Assembly: GCA_964035545.1 (NCBI GenBank)
Contig: OZ037767.1
Location: 15,253,998-15,317,997, forward strand
Direction of reading: 5' to 3'
DNA from: Bugula neritina
Lineage: Eukaryota > Bryozoa > Gymnolaemata > Cheilostomatida > Bugulidae
Length of the DNA stretch: 64,000 nt
The first letter of the stretch is position 1. Each line of letters starts with the position of its first letter. Below, in pieces: positions 50,225-60,170 of this stretch. The translations under genes were made by a program, and so were the position numbers. A model generated the notes under the pieces. That model did no database searches. It was not told the DNA's origin and saw only the letters and a list, made by a program, of their open reading frames with translations.

Positions 50225-51791
50225 GTTGTGAGGTTGTTTGGAAGCACAAATTCACTGAATCTCAAAGCACAACCTCTTAGTCTGAGCCTCTGGTGTTCAC
50301 TATGCCGGCAGAATATTTCTTCCGTCAATAGCAGTGAATGAAAACTATGTGCTGTTATGTAATAACCTTTGTTTTGCTCTTTCGATGCTTGGTAAGCCAG
50401 TTTCTTGCCTTTGAATTACAATTTAAATATTTCCTTACTATAGCTCTGTTATGCAACATCTTCTTTTGTTCCACCAGGTAGTTTACACAAGTTTACACAA
50501 GGCTTTTGAAGTGGTTCACCTGATCCACAATTGACTATTCAGTAGCTTGTTTCATTGTTAATTCTAAGCTTCTTGTTTGAAACACATTTGCTGATAACTG
50601 AGTACATTGGAGTTTAAAAGTGCATCTCCCTGATTTCTCTTTTACGCACATTTTAAATTAGTTGGCTTTCCTTTCCATGGATGAAATTGACTAGTGAAGC
50701 CTAAACTACCCATGCAAGAGATATGTGCAGTTGAAATTTTTTGTTGATAAATTCAACCTAAGTCTTTGATAAACGGAGTGGGGCAATGTTTAATAGTAGT
50801 CTGGTAACAAGCTATTTGAAAATGTCTTGGGTTCAAAAAAATTTCGAAATCATAAACAGCTAGTAGGTTGAAGGAGTTTCATTCCACTTATATGCTCCCC
50901 AGTTAGGTTGTATTTTTTGTTTTGGTACTAAGTATTATATACCTATATACCCTTATATAACTTTCATATCAATTGCTAAACATAAAATAACCATTAATAT
51001 GATATATTTGCAATAATATTTAAATTTTTCCAAATTTGTGTTGAAAAAAAGCATTAAATGCATTAATAATAACATTTTTTCAAAAAACAAAAAATATAGA
51101 AAATGCAAAATTAATAGGTTTATGCAGAGCAAAGAAATTTATTTGTGTGCCAATTATAAAAAGCAATTGACTCTAATTTATTTAAATGCACATATATTTC
51201 AATAGTATTCAAATAAATTGCACGTAAAATGTATAAATAGCATCTAACTGGGAAGCACCAATTGAAATGACCCAAATGTAGGGTTCAACTCTATCCTAGC
51301 TTCCTATAAAGGTTTGTGATCATCATTAGTGCACATGTGAACGAATAATGTTGTTAGGTGAACAACTGCCGATTGTTCCATAATTCTTATGTAAATAAAA
51401 TTTTGCTTGAACATATGTAGTTGTAGCAATGATCTCACTTTCTGCTCCTATCAACTACTGTTTAGCTTCATTAAGACCTAGGGATGATAATTACGTAATA
51501 CTTGTGAAAAGTAGCGTTGACTTAACAACTAAGTGGTTTCAGAGCTACTACAAAATATTTTTCAGCTTACACTAATCGGATTAATTTTCAATTTCATCAA
51601 AATAAGTGCAGGTCTAACAACTATTAGAGGTGTGGTGCAGGCTATACCGACAATAAAAGGCTCTTTGAACAACTTTAGTGCAAGCACTGCACTAATATTT
51701 CTCTCTGTGTGCAGTCAACACTCCAAGGATACATTGATATATTACATAGTATAAATAATTTAGTAGCAGAACATGGCTGTATCTGTTGTAG

Positions 51792-51890
51792 GTTCTGACC
51801 GTGTGACTTTCAGCTGCCATGACAGCTACAGGAATGCACTTGACACTGCTTTTGTGGAAATAGAAATCCCAAAATTTACTGAGAATTAAA
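51792..51890 (+). pseudogene. CPEB1: CPEB1-like gene, RRM2 RNP1 exon with premature stop
   Basis: After a TTGTAG acceptor the exon encodes GSDRVTFSCHDSYRNALD and FVEIEIPKFTEN, matching the RNP1 and final strand of CPEB1 RRM2 (GxGRVTF...AFVEI...KFT). An in-frame TAA sits at 51887-51889, one base before the GTATTT donor. The next exon starts in phase 0, but the bases before this donor leave phase 1. A single extra T at 51886/51887 explains both the stop and the phase mismatch. If real, translation ends before the zinc finger; otherwise it is a sequencing or assembly error. Confidence 0.85.
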
Positions 51891-52061
51891 GTATTTGTGC
51901 TCTGCAACTATTATAGTTTTTAAAATCATGTTTTTATGTAAATTGATATAATATATTTCATTACCTTTTTTGGTTTAAATTACTATATTATATTTGAATT
52001 TTTGCAAACTTGTAGTGAAATTATGGAGCTAAACTGTGTATTTTACTCAAATAATTTGCAG

Positions 52062-52154
52062 GTACAACTAGACCCTTACTTGGAGGAATCTACCTGTTAC
52101 GTGTGCAGGATCAGTTTAGGGCCATCATTTTGCAGACATCCAATGTGCTCCAAG
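52062..52154 (+). pseudogene. CPEB1: CPEB1-like gene, ZZ zinc-finger exon 1
   Basis: Flanked by a TTTGCAG acceptor and a GTAACA donor, 93 nt, phase 0 at both ends. It encodes VQLDPYLEESTCYVC, then FCRHPMCSK. This matches the first half of the CPEB C-terminal ZZ-type zinc-binding domain, with CxxC, FC and xC cysteines all kept. The exon boundaries match the known vertebrate CPEB1 gene structure as I recall it. Confidence 0.9.
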
Positions 52155-52754
52155 GTAACACAATTCCTTGATTATCTTGAGGAAAATTAGCTTTGCTTCT
52201 AAACCAAGAGAAAATATATTTGACAAGTATAAGTATTTAATTATTTAATTTAGGTTTTTATCTAATTTAATTATTTATTGCTATAAATTTTTATAAAACT
52301 TTTAGCAGCTCAAGATTTGCACATAAAATTAATTTGATAATCTTGAAAGTGTAACTGCTACAATTGTTACCATAATTTATGTAATTATGATACATTATCT
52401 GTTGGTAAGAATAGACTTTTTCATTAAGAAAATCTTTTGGCATGTCACTTTTCCAAGTTTACTGCAAACATGGTTATGAAAAATGTTTGCTGCATGAGAG
52501 CTATTAGAATCCCACTTAGTTTAAGTTGTTGAATAGTTTATAAAGAATAATTTTTAATATACTGTAAAAACATTAATATAAGGTACAAGATTATTAATAG
52601 TAAATTAACATATAAATGCATTATTAATAATAAAAAATCTTCAACATATCAGACTTTGAAAAAGCAATACACTGCATGGCAATTATTTATTTGTCTGACT
52701 CCGCTAACTTTCAATTCAATTTTTAATACAGTTGTTCTGGTTTTATTCTCCCAG

Positions 52755-52895
52755 TACTTCTGTGAACTCTGTTGGCGCTGGCAGCACGCTGACTTGGGAG
52801 AAGGAGCCCAGGCTCATCATCCTCTTACCAGAAACTCTAAAAAGTGTCGTGGTTTCTCAGAAGGAGGCTCTAGACACGCTAGAAATGGCATTTAA
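52755..52895 (+). pseudogene. CPEB1: CPEB1-like gene, terminal ZZ zinc-finger exon
   Basis: After a TTCTCCCAG acceptor it encodes YFCELCWRWQHADLG, then AHHPLTRNSKK and a short tail ending at TAA 52893-52895. The final zinc ligands of the ZZ domain (CxxC, H, H) are conserved. The 3.7 kb TIR element unit 2 begins only 42 bp after the stop codon, inside the presumed 3' UTR. These last exons are well conserved, so decay of the gene, if it is a pseudogene, is recent. Confidence 0.9.
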
Positions 52896-53130
52896 ATACG
52901 AAGTTGTTGCATATATCTTATATGGAAGTTATGTTTACACAGAGAGAAATATTAGTGTTAGAGTGAACATTAGCTGACAACTAAAACAGCTCGTTTTTTG
53001 GCTCCTAAATTGACCAGCAGTGAATAGAAATTAGTGTCAGGTACTGTTCACAGTGAATAGTATGTTAGATCAATGTTGATATAAAGAGTTGTGAAGTTGA
53101 TTCTTTGTATTTATCACAATGAGTCAAGTT

Positions 53131-53372
53131 ATTTTCAATGGTGATCTTATATATGTTCAATGGTGAGCTTATATATTTTCAATGGTGATCTTATTTATGC
53201 TCAATAGTGATATTATATATATTCAATGGTGATCTCATTTATGCTCAATAGTGATATTATATATGTTTAATGATGATCTTATTTCTGTTCAATGATGATC
53301 TTAGATATGCTCAATGCTGAACTAAGTTATATTCAAAGCTGAACTTATAAATGTTCTATGCTGCTCTAATTT
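53131..53372 (+). repeat. 22 bp minisatellite, 11 units, in TIR element unit 2
   Basis: Same 11 units as 48199-48440 with scattered substitutions and no gain or loss of units. Confidence 0.9.
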
Positions 53373-53654
53373 TTGTTGGAAATAAGCTTCTGCAAAAATT
53401 ATTACTGATCACTCTGAACTAACTTGTCATAACTTCTAACCAGTATGAGAGTATAGTAATGTGGATTTTATTGTATATGATAGTTTAATATAAGAAATGC
53501 AACAAAAAATAACTTCTAAAGATTAAAATAAGAAAAAAAAAACATGAAAATAAACATTTGCAGAATTTTTCTACGACTGTAAATTCAGTTAACTTTTCTC
53601 AATATTATCAGAACCTGCTATGACCATAGTGTCATTACATTCTTGCTCTGTAGT

Positions 53655-53965
53655 GTAGCGATAACCAAGCAGTTGTGGTGTGTAATGGTTAGCACACCTG
53701 TGTGCAAGTTCGAGGTCTATGATAGTAACCCAAATACGGGAGGGGGGGGGAAGTTTTATAACTAATTCCAGCGGTTAGTAAAGTGTGGTAGTACTCCGAG
53801 AGAAGTTGAGTGGTCAGGGAAGCTTGAAGGAGTAGCATAAAAAAGGCAGCTGAGTTCTTGAAAAGTGGGTCAGGTGTAGTGTCGAGAGCACCCAGTGATG
53901 TAATGTAGTGGTGAGTGCGCCTGCTTGCAGGCTGAAGGTCTCAGCATGATTCAAAGTTTTGTAGC
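53655..53965 (+). mobile_element. composite tRNA-like SINE inside TIR unit 2
   Basis: The first module is complete here (GTGGTGTGTAATGGTTAGCA, then TGTGCAAGTTCGAGGTC), followed by the shared linker and second module. It was inserted before the host transposon spread, since it is at the same position in both units. Confidence 0.55.
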
Positions 53966-55058
53966 GGTCAAATTCTTTTTTGTGCTCCTATTCAGCATCT
54001 TTGAGTGCATGTTCTTAAAAAATGTTATGGGATCTACAACAAAAGATAAAAGTTGGGTAATATTTAAACTGTATTAGTATGAACAGTAAACATTTGGTTA
54101 AGATACACAATCACAAGCAGCGTAAATAAATTAAGTTCAACTTTGAAGAAGCTGAAGTCTAAGGCCAAAACTAATAGTATCAATGATGTTAGCTATGAAT
54201 CTTTCAGCATATTTTCAGCACCATCGTACCAATCGTTTGATTCTGAATAACCATACAGGCTTTGGCAAACTTATGATCATTATGTTGGGTAGTGTTTGGG
54301 TTAGTTTGAGCTTATCAAAATTTAGTAACAATTTTGGCCATCATTTTATTTTACTTCTTTCTTAATTACAAATGCAAGAGCTGTTGGGCATAATTAGTTT
54401 AGTTAATAGAAGCTTCTCTGTATTAAAATTATATCAAAATGTCAGTGAACCACAATTTAAGCTAGAGTCAGCATTTTATATGGACCCCTCATATCGAGAT
54501 AACAGATATTGATAAGTTTCAGTATGTCTATAAATTGAAATACAAATAAAGTACTACCAAGAAAAATATTGCTACTTAAACATGTTTTTATATTAAATTG
54601 TGCTGTGCAAAGATAAATAAAAGAATAAACTGGTAGCACGGAAGTTTATAAAAAGTTTTGCCAACTTTGCCAATTCACCACTAATATTGGCATTTTGGTA
54701 CTTAGCTATAAAACAAGAAGCTAGCTTGGCAGCTGTTTAAGGCTAATAACTACTTGTAGGCTGCTAAACTGCATTATTAACAATACAGATACTTCTACAA
54801 TGGGAGGGAATTCAAATTAATGAATTTAGCACAAATTGCTAGAAGGTGAAGTGGAAATAAAACGCTAAATTTTTTGAAAATAGATTGTTACAGGAAAACT
54901 CGTATCAAATTGATATAGGAATAGAGTAGTTTGGGAAATATCAGTCAATGTGGTCTCTTAAAAGTTATAGTTGCACAAATTCAATTATCTGTCTACAGCA
55001 ATAGTCATACTGTCATTGTGATATAAAATGACAACGTTAAGCAAATGATTGAGCTTAC

Positions 55059-55173
55059 CTTTTGCTGCAATGACAACTTCAGTTCCTAACTCTGAAAGAA
55101 AGTGATCATCTTGTATCTCTGAGAGGTAGCTGCAATCTTTACCCATGTGATGAAATGATTCAATGTTTTCCAT
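55059..55173 (-). CDS. candidate first coding exon carried by TIR unit 2
   Basis: Same 115 bp exon as 50110-50224, donor GTAAGC retained, one amino-acid difference (E/Q) seen by eye. Function unknown. Confidence 0.35.
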
Positions 55174-56621
55174 GTTGTGAGGTTGTTTGGAAGCACAAAT
55201 TCACTGAATCTCAAAGCACAACTTCTTAGTCTGAGCCTCTGGTGTTCACTATGCCGGCAGAATATTTCTTCTGCGAATAGCGTGAATGAAAACTATGTGC
55301 TGTTATGTAATAACCTTTGTTTTGCTCTTTCGATGCTTGGTAAGCCAGTTTCTTGCCTTTGAATTACAATTTAAATATTTCCTTACTATAGCTCTGTTAT
55401 GCAACATCTTCTTTTGTTCCACCAGGTAGTTTACACAAGTTACTTAGGCTTTTGAAGTGGTTCACCTGATCCACAATTGACTATTCAGTAGCTTGTTTCA
55501 TTGTTAATTTCAAGCTTCTTGTTTGAAACACCTTTGCTGATAACTGAGTACATTGGTGTTTAATTGTGCATCTCCCTGATCTCTCTTTTACACACATTTT
55601 AAATTAGTTGGCTTTCCCTTCCATGAATGAAATTGACTAGTGAAGCCTAAACTACCCATGCAAGAGATATGTGCAGTTAAAATTCAATTTAAGTCTTTGA
55701 TAAACGGAGTGGGGCAATGTTTAATAGTAGTCTGGTAACAAGCTATTCGAAAATGTCTTGGGTTCAAAAATTTTTCGAAATTATAAACAGCTAGTAGATT
55801 GAAGAAGTTTCATTCCACTTATATGCTCCCCAGTTGGGTTGTATTTTTTGTTTTGGTACCAAGTATTATATACCTATATACCCTTATATAACTTTCATAT
55901 CAATTGCTAAACATATTTGCAATAATATTTAAATTTTCCCAAATTTGTGTTGAAAAAAAGCATTAAATGCATTAATAATAATATTTTTTCAAAAAAACAA
56001 AATATATAGAAAATGCAAAATTAATAGGCTTATGCAGAGCGAAGAAATTTATTTGTGTGCCAATTATAAAAAGCAATTGACTCAAATTTATTTAAATACA
56101 CATATATTTCAATAGTATTCAAATAAATTGCGCGTAAAATGTATAAATAGCATCTAACTGGGAAGCACCAATTGAAATGACCCAAATGTAGGGTTCAACT
56201 CTATCCTAGCTTCCTATAAAGGTTTGTGATCATTATTAGTGCACATGTGAACGAATAATATTGTTAGGTGAACAACTGCCGATTGTTCCATAATTCTTAT
56301 GTAAATAAAATTTTGCTTGAACATATGTAGTTGTAGCATTGATCTCACTTTCTGCTCCTATCAACTACTGTTTAGCTTCATTCAGACCTAGGGATGATTA
56401 TTACGTAATACTTGGGAAAAGTAGTGTTGACTTAACAACTAAGTGGTTTCAGAGCTACTACAAAATATTTTTCAGCTTACACTAATCGGATTAATTTTCA
56501 ATTTCATCAAAATAAGTGCAGGTCTAACAACTATTAGAGGTGTGGTGCAGGCTATACCAACAATAAAAGGCTCTTTGAACAACTTTAGTGCAAGCGCTGC
56601 ACTAATATTTTTCTCTGTGTA

Positions 56622-57414
56622 GTGTCTCATTGTTGCTTACTCTTGTTCTGTTTATTTTGCTGTTTTGTTTGCTGCTATATTTTTCCAAGCTTTATTTTTT
56701 TAAGCCAGTGGTTTTAAGTAAAACTTCCTTTATTTCATGTTTTAAATCCTTGCTTAGTAAACATCAAAAACAAACAAAAAAATGATTAAAGGCTCCCTAT
56801 AGTAAAGTGTGTAGATTTTAATAATTTAGTGAAGGATGTTTAAAGGTATTAGAGCTGTTTATTTGCTAGTCTTAGGGGTGTAGTTTTGTATTTTGTAGAA
56901 TAATATTAGCTGTTATATTATATTAAACATAAATAAAAAATCTCGCACATGATTTATTCGCCAACAATTAAATCTGCACCCAATACTTGAATAAGATCAT
57001 AAGGAACTATATATTATAGTGTGATATATAGGTACACTGTTAAACCAAAGGTGCTTCATTGTTACTCAAACAAATTTATTTGTGGTTTTTTAATGAAAAT
57101 GATTAGTAGAAAATATTCAGATAGTTTACAAAAAGCAGCAAAGCTCAGAAAACAGAATAATATACATATTCCATGCCAGATGCATTACATAACACTGTTT
57201 ATTGAATATGCATGTTGTATGTCGAGTGTTGATTACCAATATAGCTGGAATACAAAATCAGATTTATATATCATATAGCTAAATATTTAGAGTTATATAC
57301 AGTTAGCTCAAATGTATATAAAAAGATAATATTACAGAAGAATAAAATGAAACTTTTGTGTAAAGAAATTAAAAAGAACATTTCAATATTTTAGGTTCAA
57401 ATTTAAAGAAAATT
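56622..57414. other. AT-rich intergenic DNA between TIR unit 2 and the NHL/PAN-like gene
   Basis: The only notable frame (57021-57278, 85 codons, +) has no recognisable domain and lies downstream of the convergent minus-strand gene. AATAAA signals for the minus strand are present near 57073 and 57192. Confidence 0.4.
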
Positions 57415-58612
57415 CTAAATGAGCGCATAGCAAGTAGAACTTGAAGAATGTTCAAACATAACTGAAACCTCATTATGAATATAACATTTAGCTGTAGAGG
57501 TTATTGAAAAAGCTGCACAATTTTCATATTGCACACTGCAAGCGTAGGCACATGATTCTATTGAGAGCTGTTTGAAAACCCCAACAGATTTACTGCTACA
57601 CATGCGATCAGATAACGTTGAGAATTTTTATGCTTTGGATGACTCATGTAGTAAAAAGTTTGAGAAGTTCTGCTGTAGACAATGAAATTATTCTCAGTTG
57701 ATGTGGCGGATATGAGGTCAAGGTCAGTGTTCAGACCAGTCACCACAACATCTACTAATCCAACATGGCCGCTACTCACTTTAAATCTCTTCAGTTTTCC
57801 TTTGTTTACAAACAACTGTTGTCCATCCACAACAACAGGTATGCAATTGTTGCTGCACTCAAAGCTGACAGTGTTGGTGTTTCTGTGAACAAGAGATTTA
57901 GCTTCGCAGGTTTTAATTCCACTTGTAAGTGAAACAACTCCAAATGATTGGACTGTTAGATAATAAAAGTTGTTGGAAAAACTAGTTACAAAACCAAACT
58001 GAAGACCGTAGTAGCCATGTATGATAAAATATGAGGGATAGATGCTTAAAATTACGGAGTAGACATTATCGTGTTTTACACAATTTATGATTAGCCGTGC
58101 AACGTCTGCAAAGTATAAAATTGCCATGTGAGTTGGTGAATCAAGTCTAATATCAGAGATTCGAGAGTATGTTTGATATGCAATGAGGGTACCTGCTTCA
58201 CCGCATTTACCAATCATAGCATAGTTTAAATTTAGTAGGTCATCAAGATTTACTGCTTTTATACAGTGCTCTGATTGGTCGGCTACAAAAATAAACTGAT
58301 TCTTGTGAGATTCTAAAAGGCTGAGTTTTGAGAGGTTTGCAAAAATAATATGACTAATTAAGGTGAATGTGTAGGAATTTGGCAGATAGGCACAACCTTG
58401 TAGCTGCACACCAGCTACTACAGTACAGTCTCCATGGTGATTGATCTCTACAAGTTGTTTTGATGTAGCTGCTATTATTTTAGTAGAATCAGCCGGATGT
58501 TCGATAAAAGGTATGATGTCATGGTTAGTCATTTTCTTGACCTCAATGTGACTAGTGGCCTGGTAAGGAGTGCTGATTGGACCATCTGCCGAATCAGTTA
58601 TTAACCTTTGAC
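57415..58612 (-). CDS. NHL-like propeller plus PAN/Apple-like protein, 3' exon, with a frameshift
   Basis: After an acceptor (TTTTTGTAG) at 58613-58614 the minus strand is open for ~350 codons. Segments such as NQFIFVADQSEHCIKAVNL, KCGEAGT and spaced DSPTHMAILYFAD have the look of NHL/SMP-30-type beta-propeller strands. The last ~60 residues, in another frame (57603-57415: MCSSKSVGVFKQL, CAYACSVQYENCAAF, CYIH), look like a PAN/Apple domain, which usually binds protein or carbohydrate extracellularly. The two frames join near 57628, at an A-run where one missing A would explain the shift. Earlier exons, probably with a signal peptide, would lie beyond the retrotransposon that starts ~200 bp upstream. 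Family assignment is by general pattern only. Confidence 0.55.
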
Positions 58613-58808
58613 CTACAAAAAGGTGCACATTGTATAAAACTCAGGTGGGTTTTATATATCTGTAAGAACTACTGATGGAAAGGTTTTTTAAACGGACTAA
58701 GGATTTGCTTTTTAATAGGGCACAAGGGCAATCATGACTAAGATTACCAATACGGCATTTATAACAGAAAATTGCTGTTTAACCCATATATAAAATATAG
58801 TATTATAT

Positions 58809-59083
58809 TGTAATGGGGCGTGGTTTACGCGTCAAGCGCACGCCCTGCCAATCACAGAGAGTGATAGATGACAATTGTATTAAGCCAAGCAGAACAGTAG
58901 TAGTTAGTTAGCGTGTACTTGCAGCAATGTAAAGTAGCAATTACAGTGATACTTATAGAGATTTTCATGTTCTATTTTATGGTTTATAATAAAATTTACA
59001 AACGAAACTACAGTCGCATTGCCTGTGACTAAATGCTAATTGCTCACTAGAAAGCCCACATAATCATTGTGCATCGCACAACA
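58809..59083 (+). repeat. 5' LTR (approximate bounds)
   Basis: Starts TGTAATGGGGCG and ends GCACAACA, i.e. TG...CA. It contains an AATAAA-type signal near 58989 and is followed at once by the primer site. The 3' LTR needed to confirm the edges is outside the window. Confidence 0.55.
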
Positions 59084-59084
59084 G

Positions 59085-59102
59085 TGGTGGCAGCAGTGGG
59101 GT
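59085..59102 (+). other. putative tRNA primer-binding site
   Basis: TGGTGGCAGCAGTGGGG begins with TGG, complementary to a tRNA 3' CCA end, one base after the LTR. Confidence 0.5.
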
Positions 59103-59135
59103 TATTCTAGCTGAGACAATGAAAAGACGGGGAAC

Positions 59136-60170
59136 ATGACAGAACACACAACAAAACACCCGGGAGGTAAGCCAGCCAATTTCTTGCATATGGAGGAGGT
59201 GTATAGAGATAAACTGACCGCTCCCACCTGTACGGGTGTAGAAGATGTAGAGCAATTCATCGAGGAATTCCACGATGTGGCAGACGTCGCTCAATGGCCG
59301 CCACAAGTAGCCCTCGTCAAGCTGCGGGAGGTATTGACGGAGCGCGCTAGACCGTTCGGACAAGGACGGAGCGTGGCGGAGATATTCACTGCACTACGGA
59401 GCCGTTTTGGCATCTCCGCCCAGGAAGCCAGAGCCGTCTACAAGTGCTACCCCAGGCGGAAGACACTCCGCTCCGCGACCACGTTGCCTTAGTGAAGAGA
59501 CTGGCACGGAGCGCGTACAGCGACCTGTCAGAAGCACACCGACGGAGCTTTACTCTCATTGACTTCATGCAGTCCCTAAAAGATGTGGGTCTCTGCCATC
59601 AACTACAGGCGAAAGGAGTGACCACCCTAGAAAGTGCCCTACAAGTCGGGGAAGACTACCTCCGGGCCGAGCAGCTATACACGGAGAAAACAGAAGGCAC
59701 ACGAGTCACCGCGGAGGTAGCCCAATTACTCGGGGAGAAGATGGGCCGGCTGAGCGTCAGACTGAAGCAGATGGCAAAGACCCTTACCAATGCCGGGCCC
59801 CCTAACCGAGGACAAAAGGGAGAGACCTCAGAGAAGACTACCCGGAGTAGGAAAAGCGGCAAGCCAGGGCCTCCCCGCTCCAGAGACCCCCAACCCAGAA
59901 AGAGGCCTCACGGGCCGAAGAGAGAGCAACCACGGGACGTACCCCGTGAATGGCAGATACCACGACAGACCATCCGCCCTACCGGGCGACAGGAACCGTT
60001 CGTGCTACCAATCACCAACCGCTTCAGCCAGCTACCGGAGATGGAGCTGGCCGGCAAGGTCCCTCGGGACATCGGAGGGGAACTAAACACCCCTCCGCCA
60101 AAGAAGCGGCACCAGCAGACCACCAAACGGACACCACGCCGTTTGACCAAGACTACGCATGCTGGGGAAG
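59136..60170 (+). pseudogene. gag: gypsy gag region with frameshift
   Basis: The first part (ATG at 59136) encodes a capsid-like helical segment containing FIEEFHDVADVAQWP and VALVKLREVLTERAR. Near 59440 the capsid reading continues in another frame (LRDHVALVKRLARSAYSDL), which then stays open through the rest of gag-pol. The break is in mid-capsid, so it is a lesion or error, not a programmed frameshift. A basic, Pro/Arg-rich tail follows (about 59800-60170). No CCHC knuckle was seen. Confidence 0.75.

Larger units (their letters stand above)
48005..51709. mobile_element. 3.7 kb terminal-inverted-repeat DNA transposon, unit 1, in a CPEB intron
   Basis: Both ends read inward as CACAGAGAGAAATATTAGTG, with at most one mismatch or indel. 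The flanks share two bases (TG at 48003-48004 and 51710-51711). A ~97% similar unit with a different insertion site lies at 52938-56619, proving mobility. It holds a 22 bp minisatellite, a composite tRNA-like SINE, poly-G runs and one spliced-looking exon on the minus strand. No transposase was recognised. A short forward frame at ~49418-49555 (SSVNRSFSALKL) faintly resembles a hAT C-terminal segment, which would conflict with a 2 bp target duplication; superfamily left open. Confidence 0.75.
52938..56619. mobile_element. 3.7 kb terminal-inverted-repeat DNA transposon, unit 2, in the CPEB 3' flank
   Basis: Same inverted termini as unit 1, with flanking TA (52936-52937 and 56620-56621). It keeps a fuller first tRNA-like module than unit 1, which lost ~39 bases there. 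It lacks ~15-20 bases that unit 1 has near 50.75 and 50.99 kb, and has a shorter poly-G. It is inserted 42 bp after the CPEB stop codon, so it probably replaces or lengthens the 3' UTR. Confidence 0.75.

Noticed and set aside
48005-56619. A second segmental tandem duplication of ~3.7 kb
   Set aside because: The repeated unit is bounded by its own inverted termini and has different flanks at each site, so independent transposon insertions explain it better.
59136-59492. Programmed gag-pol frameshift site
   Set aside because: The frame change is in the middle of the capsid-like region and the rest of gag-pol shares one frame, so it is a lesion or error.
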